From Bisbaumannia pacifica (GTDB lineage Bacteria; Pseudomonadota; Gammaproteobacteria; Pseudomonadales; Halomonadaceae): a stretch of 64,000 nt of DNA. The stretch's first letter is position 1. Each line of letters opens with the position of its first letter. Of this stretch, positions 45,050-52,058 are shown piece after piece. Position numbers and translations under genes: made by a program. Under the pieces are notes generated by a model. The model was not told the DNA's origin, did no database searches, and was given only the letters and a program-made list of their open reading frames with translations. The DNA lies in NCBI RefSeq assembly GCF_007989625.1, contig NZ_BJUK01000015.1:1-64000 (forward strand), written 5' to 3'.

Positions 45050-45779
45050 GTTACGCTCCCTGAAGGGGCGTCCCGAGGCCCCGCCTCCGCCCCCTCCCAC
45101 GCCGTCGACCCAGGCCGCCGAGCTGCTGCCCCAGCGCAGCGGGGGCGATGGTGACGGCGAGAGCTGGCTGATGAGCTACCTGGACGTGCTGACGCTGCTG
45201 ATCACCCTCTTCGTGCTGCTGCTCTCGATGACCGACCTGCAGTCGGGAGAGGCCAGCGAGTCCGGCGCCCCGCGCCTGACGATTCCCGCCCTGCAGGCCG
45301 CCGATCGGGTCGCCGGCCCCCTGGGCAGCGGCCTGCTGCCGAGAGAAGAAGCAGGACGCGAGCCGGTGGCGCAGCTCGATCTCGAAGGGGTCAGCGTGGC
45401 CGAGACCGAACAGGGCATCACCCTGCGCATCGACGACCAGCTGCTGTTCTCCAGCGGCGACGCCACCCTGACCGGGCCGGGCCGCGAGCTGCTCTCCGGG
45501 CTGATCCCGACCCTGGAAAGCTTCCCTGGGCGGCTCTCGGTGGAGGGCCATTCGGATAACGTGCCCATCGCCACGGCGCGCTTCCCCTCCAACTGGGAGC
45601 TCTCCACCGCCCGGGCCAGCGCCGTGCTGCGCGACCTGGAGCGCCAGGGCATCGACGCCACGCGCATGCGCGCCATCGGCTATGCCGACACCCGGCCCCT
45701 GGCCGACAACGCCAGCGCCGAAGGCCGCGCCGCCAACCGCCGGGTGGAAATCCTGCTGCATACCCAAGCCGCCGACTAG
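45042..45779 (+). CDS. motB: Flagellar stator protein MotB type
   Basis: A 245-residue protein: a proline-rich N-terminus, one helix (SYLDVLTLLITLFVLLLSMTD, about 44-64) with the ion-binding Asp, a linker, and a C-terminal OmpA-like peptidoglycan-binding domain (VEGHSDNVPI, NWELSTARASAVLRDL, IGYADTRPLADN, NRRVEI). It anchors the stator to the wall. The pair stands alone here without flagellar structural genes. Confidence 0.88.
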   Translation: MAKLRSLKGRPEAPPPPPPTPSTQAAELLPQRSGGDGDGESWLMSYLDVLTLLITLFVLLLSMTDLQSGEASESGAPRLTIPALQAADRVAGPLGSGLLPREEAGREPVAQLDLEGVSVAETEQGITLRIDDQLLFSSGDATLTGPGRELLSGLIPTLESFPGRLSVEGHSDNVPIATARFPSNWELSTARASAVLRDLERQGIDATRMRAIGYADTRPLADNASAEGRAANRRVEILLHTQAAD

Positions 45780-45786
45780 GCCAGAT

Positions 45787-45817
45787 GGATTGGCGGGGAG
45801 CCCCTCCCCGCTAATCC
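45787..45817 (+). terminator. Terminator-like hairpin after motB
   Basis: Thirteen-base arms GGATTGGCGGGGA / TCCCCGCTAATCC with one mismatch and a short loop; no long T-run. Confidence 0.65.
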
Positions 45818-45933
45818 AGCGTTGAGGCATGGGTGACGATAGGCGCATAGGCTAGCCATAGCTGCAAAGTCCGACGATTTTGCGCTAAGGTACGCGCCCT
45901 TCACCCGCTCTCCCTGGTCAACTGGAGCCTCCC

Positions 45934-47178
45934 ATGCAAACCCTGATGGGCCTGGTCGGTGTGCTTACCGTCCTCTTACTGGCCTTCCTGCTCTCCGAGA
46001 ATCGCCGCGCCATCCGCCCACGCACCGTCTTCGGCGCCCTGGCCATTCAGGCGGGGCTCGGGCTCTTCGTGCTTTATATTCCCTTCGGCCAGAGCCTGCT
46101 GCTGGGCCTGACCCGGGGCGTCCAGGCGGTGATCGACAGCGCCCAGGCGGGCATGAACTTCATGTTCGCCGGCCTGGTCAGCGACGAGATGTTCGAGCTG
46201 TTCGGCGGCGGCGGCTTCGTCTTCGCCCTGCGGGTGCTGCCGATCATCGTCTTCTTCTCCTCGCTGATCGCCGTGCTCTACCACCTGGGCATCATGCGCT
46301 GGCTGATCAACCTGATCGGCGGCGCCCTGCAAAAGCTCTTGGGCACCTCGCGCACCGAGTCGCTCTCGGCGTCGGCCAATATCTTCGTCGGCCAGACCGA
46401 GGCGCCGATGACGGTGCGTCCCTTTATCGGCGGCATGACCCGCTCGGAGCTGTTCGCGGTGATGGTGGGGGGCCTGGCCTCGGTGGCCGGTAGCGTGCTG
46501 GGCGGCTATGCGGCCATGGGCATTCCCCTGGAGTACCTGCTGGCGGCCTCCTTTATGGCCGCCCCCGGGGGCCTGCTGATGGCCAAGATGCTGGTGCCGG
46601 AGACCCGCACCCAGACCCAGGGCATCGACGAGGTGCTGGAGACCCCCAAGGAGGAACAACCCGCCAACGTGATCGAGGCCGCCGCCAATGGCGCCGCCTC
46701 CGGGGTGCAGTTGGCCATCAACGTGGGCGGCATGCTGCTGGCCTTTATCGCCCTGATCGCCCTGGCCAACAACCTGCTGGGCTGGGTGGGCGGCCTGGTC
46801 GGCTACGGCGATCTGACCCTGGAGTTGATCCTCGGCTGGCTGTTCGCGCCCATCGCCTTCTTGATCGGCATCCCCTGGGAGGAGGCGGTGCTGGCCGGCA
46901 GCTTTATCGGCGAGAAGATCATCCTCAACGAGTTCGTCGCCTTCGCCGACCTGGCCACCCATGAGGGCGAGCTGAGCCCGCATAGCCAGGCCATCGTGGT
47001 CTTCGCCCTGTGCGGCTTCGCCAACCTAGGCTCCATCGCCATCCTGATGGGGGGCCTGGGGCTGATGGCTCCCAACCGGCGCAGCGATATCGCCCGCCTG
47101 GGCCTCAAGGCGGTGGCCGCCGGCACCCTGGCCAATTTGATGAGCGCCGCCCTGGCCGGGCTCTTCCTCTCGCTCTAG
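45934..47178 (+). CDS. nupC: Concentrative nucleoside transporter NupC/CNT
   Basis: A 414-residue inner-membrane protein with about ten helices. Family blocks are SASANIFVGQTEAPMTVRPFIGGMT, SVAGSVLGGYAAMGIPLEYLLAASFMAAPGGLLMAKML, NVGGMLLAFIALIALANNLL and ICGFANLGSIAILMGGLG-like CGFANLGSIAILMGGLG near the end. It imports nucleosides with H+ or Na+. A copy of its last coding bases is found directly downstream. Confidence 0.93.
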   Translation: MQTLMGLVGVLTVLLLAFLLSENRRAIRPRTVFGALAIQAGLGLFVLYIPFGQSLLLGLTRGVQAVIDSAQAGMNFMFAGLVSDEMFELFGGGGFVFALRVLPIIVFFSSLIAVLYHLGIMRWLINLIGGALQKLLGTSRTESLSASANIFVGQTEAPMTVRPFIGGMTRSELFAVMVGGLASVAGSVLGGYAAMGIPLEYLLAASFMAAPGGLLMAKMLVPETRTQTQGIDEVLETPKEEQPANVIEAAANGAASGVQLAINVGGMLLAFIALIALANNLLGWVGGLVGYGDLTLELILGWLFAPIAFLIGIPWEEAVLAGSFIGEKIILNEFVAFADLATHEGELSPHSQAIVVFALCGFANLGSIAILMGGLGLMAPNRRSDIARLGLKAVAAGTLANLMSAALAGLFLSL

Positions 47179-47214
47179 TTCAGTCCTGGCCCCGCCCTTG
47201 ATACCGCAGGGCCA

Positions 47215-47280
47215 GGCACCCTGGCCAACCTGGCTTATCTGGTAAACGCCGCCCTGGCCGGGCTTTTCCTCTCGCGCTAG
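47215..47280 (+). pseudogene. Remnant duplicate of the nupC 3' end
   Basis: This segment reads GTLANLAYLVNAALAGLFLSR plus stop, matching the real NupC end GTLANLMSAALAGLFLSL at 47122-47178. At the DNA level both share GGCACCCTGGCCAA and GCCGCCCTGGCCGGGCT. It has no start or upstream coding region. It is best seen as the tail left by loss of, or recombination with, a second nupC copy. Confidence 0.75.
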
Positions 47281-47306
47281 GCGAGCCCTCCAGTAAGCCC
47301 TTACTA

Positions 47307-47340
47307 CGCACAAGGCCCGCCAATTGGCGGGCCTTGTGCG
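47307..47340. terminator. Bidirectional terminator between nupC and cobQ
   Basis: Perfect 15-bp arms (47307-47321, 47326-47340) around AATT; core ACAAGGCCCGCC. It separates convergent genes. Confidence 0.9.
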
Positions 47341-47372
47341 TTCGGCAGTTCTTGTCCGGCGATTCAGCCAGG

Positions 47373-48836
47373 CTAGCGGGATACCAGCGCCTCGATGGCC
47401 GCCATGTCCAGACACTCCTCCAGGCTATCCGCCAGCCGGTCCAGGTCGCGTTGACGATGGGCGACATAGTCCGGGGTATCGCTCAAGGTATCGCCCTCGC
47501 CCTCCAGCCCACAGAGGGCCAGCAGGGCCGCGCAGGCCTCGGCCTGATCGAAGAGGCCATGCAGGTAGGTGCCCAGCACCTGGCCATCCTCGCCGATCGC
47601 GCCATCGGGCTGCCCGTCGAGCTCGCAGAGCGGCCGGGCCAGCGCCGGCCCCTCGCTGACCCCATGGTGGATCTCGTAGCCGGCCAGCCTCGCCCCCGAG
47701 GCAAGCAAGCGCCCACTGACGTTGCGCAGCTGCTTGGCCGCACCCATGCGGGTCGTGAAGTCGAGCAGCCCCAGCCCCTCGCTGCTGCCGGGCGGGCCAT
47801 CGCGGCCCTCGGGATCCTCGATGACCCGCCCCAGCATCTGGAAGCCGCCGCAGATCCCCAGCAGCTTACCGCCATAGCGCAGATGGCGGCGGATGGCGCC
47901 CTCCCAGCCCTGGGCGCGCAGCCAGGCGAGGTCCGAGCGGGTGCTCTTGCTGCCGGGCAGGATGATCAGGTCGGCGGGCGGTATCGGGCGATCCGGCCCC
48001 ACGAAGGTGAGTTCGACCCGCGGATGCAGCCGCAGGGGATCGAAGTCGTTATGGTTGCTGATCCGCGGCAGCGCCGGCACCACCACGCGCAGCGCCGGCT
48101 CGCCGGCCTGGCGGCCCGACAGGCCCAGGCTGTCCTCGGCGTCCAGCAGCAGGCCCTGCAGGTAAGGCAGGGTCCCCAGTACCGGCTTGCCGGTATGGTG
48201 TTCCAGCCAGTCGAGCCCCGGCTCGAGCAGCGCGATATCGCCGCGGAAGCGATTGATGATAAAGCCCCGGGTGCGTAAGCGCTCGCTCTCGCTGAGTAGC
48301 GCCAGGGTCCCCACCAACTGGGCGAAGACCCCGCCCCGGTCGATATCCCCCACCAGCAGCACCGGGCAGTCCACCGCCTCGGCGAAGCCCATATTGGCGA
48401 TATCGTTGGCGCGCAGGTTGATCTCCGCCGGGCTTCCCGCCCCCTCGGCGATGATCACGTCATAACGACTCGACAACGCCTCCCAGGCCGCCAGCATGGA
48501 GGCCTTCGCCTCGCGCTTGTAGGCGTGGTAGTCCAGGGCATCCATATGGCCATGCACTTGGCCGCGCAGGATCACCTGGGCGCCCCGGTCGCTCTCCGGC
48601 TTGAGCAGCACCGGGTTCATATCGCTATGGGGCTCGACGCCCGCCGCCAGCGCCTGCAGCGCCGTGGAGCGGCCGATCTCACCGCCATCCACCGTCACCG
48701 CGCTATTGAGCGCCATGTTCTGCGGCTTGAAGGGCGCCACCGACACCCCGCGCCGGGCCAGCGCCCGGCACAGCCCCGCCACCACCGTGCTCTTGCCCGC
48801 ATCCGAGGTGGTGCCCTGGATCATCAGTGTCGCCAT
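47373..48836 (-). CDS. cobQ: Cobyric acid synthase CobQ
   Basis: The 487-residue enzyme amidates four carboxylates of adenosylcobyrinate a,c-diamide with glutamine and ATP. The N-terminal dethiobiotin-synthetase-like domain begins [20 protein letters not shown] (P-loop) with [21 protein letters not shown]. The C-terminal class I amidotransferase domain has the nucleophile in [12 protein letters not shown] and the His in GYEIHHGVS. It belongs to the cobalamin locus but is separated from cobO by about 2.6 kb of foreign DNA. The riboswitch lies far upstream, and no promoter for cobQ was identified. Confidence 0.96.
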   Translation of the reverse strand: MATLMIQGTTSDAGKSTVVAGLCRALARRGVSVAPFKPQNMALNSAVTVDGGEIGRSTALQALAAGVEPHSDMNPVLLKPESDRGAQVILRGQVHGHMDALDYHAYKREAKASMLAAWEALSSRYDVIIAEGAGSPAEINLRANDIANMGFAEAVDCPVLLVGDIDRGGVFAQLVGTLALLSESERLRTRGFIINRFRGDIALLEPGLDWLEHHTGKPVLGTLPYLQGLLLDAEDSLGLSGRQAGEPALRVVVPALPRISNHNDFDPLRLHPRVELTFVGPDRPIPPADLIILPGSKSTRSDLAWLRAQGWEGAIRRHLRYGGKLLGICGGFQMLGRVIEDPEGRDGPPGSSEGLGLLDFTTRMGAAKQLRNVSGRLLASGARLAGYEIHHGVSEGPALARPLCELDGQPDGAIGEDGQVLGTYLHGLFDQAEACAALLALCGLEGEGDTLSDTPDYVAHRQRDLDRLADSLEECLDMAAIEALVSR

Positions 48837-49092
48837 GCGAATTGCCGCCCCTCGCTGCTGGTCAATGCCTGTGCCCCTAAAAGGGCACTACGGTACCACC
48901 TGCCACACCCCCGACGGAGGCCCCGATGCAAATCGCACCGGCAACCTATCTTGAGCGCCATGCCGCCAAGGTTCGGGCATAGAGGGAAGGCCTGTCCCGA
49001 GGAGAGCGGGCCGCTCAAGAGGGGCTAACCTGGAGCTTACCCGTGGTGAAAGAGAAAAGGTGGAAATGGCTGAGATGATCGGGCGTATACAG

Positions 49093-49153
49093 GTTTAACG
49101 CCCGCGTAATAGGCGCGAGCTTGCGAGCGTCCTAATTAACGCGTTTGTTAGCC
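49093..49153 (-). repeat. attC site of the RelA/SpoT gene cassette
   Basis: On the minus strand the site runs from GGCTAAC (49153-49147) to GTTAAAC (49099-49093, matching GTTRRRY). The arms TAACAAACGCGTTAATTAGG and CCTATTACGCGGGCGTTA are imperfectly complementary around a short centre, as in folded attC sites. The gene's stop codon lies inside the site. The upstream core GGCTAAC is the exact complement of the cassette's own first bases (G)TTAGCC. Confidence 0.85.
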
Positions 49154-50194
49154 TCATAAACCTTCTTGACATTTTTCTCAAATTCATTCGTATCCGCAAA
49201 ATAGTTAGGATACGCCCTTTTTAGGTCTCTCACTGACGCCGCCGAAACTAGTACTACATCCTTTGCGGTATCATTTTTATGCTCAACCTCTAGATCATCA
49301 TAGTGACTGGTTGCGACTCCAAGTTGATCTTTATTATATCTATAATACTCGACGACTCGCTCTGATGTATCAAGAAGTAATACAAAATAACCTGCGCCCT
49401 TCTGGGAAGATGAGGTCAATGTGCTTGTTGCGACTTTGAATGCTGAAAGCTTTTCAAATAAATCCAACTCTTTAATAAGACCATCCATTTCACTGAAGGT
49501 GTCCTTATCTACGTAAAATGGATCAACCTTACAATTTTCTAGTTTCGCAAACTCGGCACTAATGACTCGAAATAACTCAAGCCATCTTGGGTCCCCTGCA
49601 CTTGCTTTCAAAGCCTGTTTGGTAAAAGCCCCCACTACTTCAACCGCTGTTGCCCATGAATGCTGAACTTTGCTTCGAATTTGAAGTTCAACCTGCATAC
49701 CTACAAAAGGCTTTTTCCTACCGTTATACTTGTAAACTAAATGTATTCCTCGATATCCAGACGGCTTAGGTTTTTCAATATAATTGTTTTGTTTATGAAG
49801 CACATTTTTCGTGCGGCTGTTCTTAAGAGAGTTATAGACTTTATTGACCTTTCGAATATCTGCGACAACGGCCCTACATCCTGCTATATCTTGCATCCTG
49901 CTTAGGCTCATATTTTTCTCACGGACTAGCTTTTGAAAAATCGAGGGGACCCTTTTTAAGCGTTGAACAACTAAAGCATTCTTGTCTATTTTTATAGTAT
50001 TTTTTCTAAGCAAATCAAGCATTATTTGCATTGGGAATGCATGAGAAGATCTCCAATTGTAAAATACAGGAACAGCTTCTTGAAATTCGTCACTATCAAC
50101 TTCCGCGGTCAACAGGCTTGCCCCAGCCCTTTTGACGCGCTCTTTTGAATATTTTGGCTCGATCCACTTCATATATTTACTCATCAAAGGCTAA
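49099..50194 (-). mobile_element. Integron gene cassette 1 (RelA/SpoT-domain gene)
   Basis: Bounded by G|TT core points at 50195/50194 and after 49099. It holds one gene filling almost all of its 1096 bases and an attC at its 3' end, the standard cassette design. It is AT-rich compared with the surrounding cob genes. No integrase or attI is present in the window. Confidence 0.82.
49132..50184 (-). CDS. RelA/SpoT-domain nucleotide pyrophosphokinase-like protein
   Basis: A 350-residue protein with an intact (p)ppGpp-synthetase core. It shows RLKRVPSI (about 75-82), the RMQDIAGCR motif with Asp99 and Arg104, YIEKPKPSGYRGIH (about 135-148), and VELQIR with Glu166 followed by His175. No HD hydrolase domain is present, so it is synthetase-only. 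Residues about 200-350 form a further domain I cannot assign. Small synthetases of this kind include alarmone makers and toxSAS toxins that modify nucleotides or tRNA. The gene is AT-rich, unlike its neighbours, and is carried in an integron cassette. ATG at 50184 is used; no good ribosome site is visible and the start is only a few bases from the cassette border. Confidence 0.85.
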   Translation of the reverse strand: MSKYMKWIEPKYSKERVKRAGASLLTAEVDSDEFQEAVPVFYNWRSSHAFPMQIMLDLLRKNTIKIDKNALVVQRLKRVPSIFQKLVREKNMSLSRMQDIAGCRAVVADIRKVNKVYNSLKNSRTKNVLHKQNNYIEKPKPSGYRGIHLVYKYNGRKKPFVGMQVELQIRSKVQHSWATAVEVVGAFTKQALKASAGDPRWLELFRVISAEFAKLENCKVDPFYVDKDTFSEMDGLIKELDLFEKLSAFKVATSTLTSSSQKGAGYFVLLLDTSERVVEYYRYNKDQLGVATSHYDDLEVEHKNDTAKDVVLVSAASVRDLKRAYPNYFADTNEFEKNVKKVYEANKRVN

Positions 50195-50243
50195 CGCCCA
50201 AATCAGGTGCGCCGTAGGCGTCACCTGGATTTGCTTGTTAGCT
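50189..50243 (-). repeat. attC site of the RHH-pair gene cassette
   Basis: On the minus strand it runs from AGCTAAC (50243-50237) to GTTAGCC (50195-50189). The arms TAACAAGCAAATCCAGGTG and CACCTGATTTGGGCGTTA pair with a bulged base, a hallmark of attC, around ACGCCTACGGCG. The outer core GCAGCTAAC is complementary to the cassette's own start GTTAGCTGC at 50822. Confidence 0.88.
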
Positions 50244-50304
50244 GCTTGGTTGTTGGCTATGAATATGTTTGCACAGAGAGCATGAGATGAACTAAAGATG
50301 AAAC

Positions 50305-50338
50305 AACGACCCTATGATTGTAGAAAAATAGAGTCGTT
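50305..50338 (-). terminator. Terminator of the RHH gene pair
   Basis: On the minus strand AACGACTCTA and TAGGGTCGTT pair over 10 bases (one wobble) and are followed by GTTT. It lies 22 bases after the second RHH stop, inside the cassette. Confidence 0.7.
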
Positions 50339-50359
50339 TAACTTAGTCAAGTGAGGTTT

Positions 50360-50533
50360 TTACTCTCCAGTAATAGCTTTTGCTTTATCAGCTGTAGCCG
50401 TTTTCAGAAACTTCTGTGGTGTTTCGTCAACAGCATTAGCTGCTTTGTTTATCTTTTGGGTCTGATTGACACCAAAAGTCACTTTATAAGTTTTTCCTGC
50501 TTGCACCCGGTGCTTGTTCACTCTCTTGCTCAT
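50360..50533 (-). CDS. Small RHH-like protein (second of pair)
   Basis: A 57-residue protein, MSKRVNKHRVQAGKTYKVTF..., not previously recognised by me. The part KVTFGVNQTQKINKAANAVDETPQKFLKTATADKAKAI fits one beta strand and two helices, as in ribbon-helix-helix DNA-binding proteins. It aligns with its upstream neighbour at V-F, IN-A, TP-KF-K and AKAI, so the two arose by duplication. GGGAG is 5 bases before its ATG, which overlaps the previous stop (TAATG). Confidence 0.7.
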   Translation of the reverse strand: MSKRVNKHRVQAGKTYKVTFGVNQTQKINKAANAVDETPQKFLKTATADKAKAITGE

Positions 50534-50718
50534 TACTTACCGCTCCCTTCATTGATAGCCTTAGCTCTCGAAACTGTGGATGCCTTGATGAACTTGTTGG
50601 GAGTTACATCTTTACCGGTGCATTCCTTCATTATATCAAGGGCAGCGTTGATTCTCTCTGCCTCTTCTTCACTGAAAGAGACTCTTTGCTGTCTCTTCAT
50701 ATCGTACTGCTCTGACAT
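50533..50718 (-). CDS. Small RHH-like protein (first of pair)
   Basis: A 61-residue protein. RVSFSEEEAERINAALDIMK-CTGKDVTPNKFIKASTVSRAKAI has the strand-helix-helix pattern of CopG/DUF1778-type RHH proteins, which are commonly antitoxins or regulators. No toxin gene is next to it in the cassette. A perfect palindrome 23 bases upstream is a natural self-repression site. The specific function is unknown. Confidence 0.75.
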   Translation of the reverse strand: MSEQYDMKRQQRVSFSEEEAERINAALDIMKECTGKDVTPNKFIKASTVSRAKAINEGSGK

Positions 50719-50740
50719 TTTCGTCTACTTCCCCAAGCTA

Positions 50741-50752
50741 TTTTGGCCAAAA
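50741..50752. promoter_or_regulatory. Palindrome upstream of the RHH gene pair
   Basis: TTTTGGCCAAAA is a perfect 12-base palindrome. A possible minus-strand promoter (TTGAAA, 17 bases, then an AT-rich -10) lies just upstream of it, near 50757-50785. It is a candidate autoregulatory operator. Confidence 0.5.
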
Positions 50753-50814
50753 CAGTGATATGGGGATGAATTTTCAGATTTCAAGTGCAGGAATGAAACT
50801 TTACGAGGATTGAG

Positions 50815-50822
50815 CAGCTAAC
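50815..50822 (-). other. Cassette insertion core site (G|TTAGCTG)
   Basis: On the minus strand GTTAGCTG marks the start of cassette 2. It extends to GTTAGCTGCT, the complement of the outer core of that cassette's attC over ten bases. Whether the DNA before it is an attI, an older attC or a secondary insertion site is not clear. Confidence 0.7.
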
Positions 50823-51439
50823 AGGTATTAGACTGCACGTTCTGATATGGGATGAACATGCCTGCTCGTTCAATAATGTTATGCCGCGCGGAAAAACAGC
50901 TGTAACTCACTGAAAAATCATAAAATTAAGAATAGCTCGGCTACATAACACTAATCAACGCGCATGCTGCATAACACCGGTGAGCGTGCCTGCTGCATTT
51001 TTCGGAACAGGCGCTCTGGGCCGAGATCAGCTAACCGCAAGCCCCTGCCCTGCTCCGATATGGTCTTTCCAATCTGCGGGCACGCTACCGCCAGGGCGGT
51101 ATCGCGTGGCGCCACCTCCTTGGCTGCGGGGTTACCACGGTCGCCCAGTGGCGATACCAGCATCCCGGCCAGTCATATCCCTTAGCATTCAACCTACTAA
51201 AGATGACTTCGGCTTGGCCACTCGAATCTTGAGTTTTCTTATGGCTCACGGCTTGAGGAACTGGTCGGCTTCTCTGGCGGGGGCGGTATCGGGCGCTGAG
51301 GAGGCAGCGCCGGGAGGGAATCATGGGAGGGTATGGACAGCGCAGCACGGGGCTTTCGGTAGGCCTTGGGTAGGACTCCCCCACCCTGCCCCGTGCGCTT
51401 GCGTATCCCAGATGGTGCCTTGGCTTATCAGACTGGGGC
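50823..51439. other. Unassigned stretch between the cassettes and cobO
   Basis: No convincing gene is seen in about 600 bases. The half nearer the cassettes (to about 50990) is AT-rich; the rest is GC-rich with open frames that look random. It holds TACCGCCAGGGCGGTA (51086-51101), GGTATCGC...GCGATACC (51098-51158), two related stretches ATGAACATGCCTGCTCG and GTGAGCGTGCCTGCTGC, and another GTTAGCTG core on the minus strand at 51028-51035. Confidence 0.5.
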
Positions 51440-52045
51440 TTAGAGTTCGACACCCTTCTGGGCCCTGACGCCCTGGTCCTTGAAGGCGTGCTTGACCACT
51501 TTCATCTCGGTGACGGTGTCGGCCAGTTCGATCAGTGCCTCGGGGGCATAGCGGCCGGTGACGATGGCGTGCTGCATGGCCGGGCGGGCCTGGAGGTCGT
51601 CGAGTACCCGGTCGAGGTTCAGGTACTCGTAGCGCAGGGCGATATTGAGCTCGTCGAGCAGCACCATATCGAAGCTCGGGTCGCTCAGCATGCGGCTCGC
51701 CACCTCCCAGGCCGCCTCGGCGGTCTGGACGTCGCGCTCCCGGTCCTGGGTGTCCCAGGTGTAGCCCTCGCCCATCACGTGGTACTCCACGTTGGGCAGG
51801 TCGCGGAAGAAGGCCTCCTCGCCGGTGCTGAAGGCGCCCTTGATAAACTGCACCACGCCCACCTTCATGCCGTGGCCCAGGGCCCGGGCCAGCATGCCGA
51901 AACCGGAGCTGCTCTTGCCCTTGCCGGGGCCGGTCAGCACCAGCAGCACGCCCTGGTCCTTGTCGGCGGCGTCGATGCGCTCGTTCATGATTTTCTGCTT
52001 GATGGCCATGCGCTCGGCATGGCGCTGGGGGTCGACCTTTTTCAT
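51440..52045 (-). CDS. cobO: Cob(I)yrinic acid a,c-diamide adenosyltransferase
   Basis: A 201-residue CobA/CobO/BtuR-type enzyme that adds the adenosyl group to cobalt(I) corrinoids. The P-loop LVLTGPGKGKSSSGFGMLARALGHG lies near residues 35-59; VQFIKGAF, GEGYTWDTQ and VLLDELNIALRYEYL are the family blocks. It is the last gene of the riboswitch-controlled btu-cob operon, 13 bases after cobB. Confidence 0.95.
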   Translation of the reverse strand: MKKVDPQRHAERMAIKQKIMNERIDAADKDQGVLLVLTGPGKGKSSSGFGMLARALGHGMKVGVVQFIKGAFSTGEEAFFRDLPNVEYHVMGEGYTWDTQDRERDVQTAEAAWEVASRMLSDPSFDMVLLDELNIALRYEYLNLDRVLDDLQARPAMQHAIVTGRYAPEALIELADTVTEMKVVKHAFKDQGVRAQKGVEL

Positions 52046-52058
52046 CGTAGGCTCCGAA

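Larger units (their letters stand above)
50195..50821 (-). mobile_element. Integron gene cassette 2 (tandem RHH genes)
   Basis: Bounded by G|TTAGCTG at 50822/50821 and the G at 50195. Its 627 bases hold a palindromic control site, two overlapping small genes, a terminator hairpin and the attC. A promoter and terminator inside a cassette are common for cassette-borne antitoxin or regulator genes. Confidence 0.78.

Noticed and set aside
49023-49029. GGCTAAC (GTTAGCC on the minus strand) as a further cassette border
   Set aside because: No partner arm or complementary outer core lies between it and 49099, so it does not form an attC with its neighbour.
50980-51468. Open frames of 73, 122 and 162 codons in the stretch beside the cassettes
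   Set aside because: No recognisable domain, poor codon pattern, no ribosome sites and conflicting strands.
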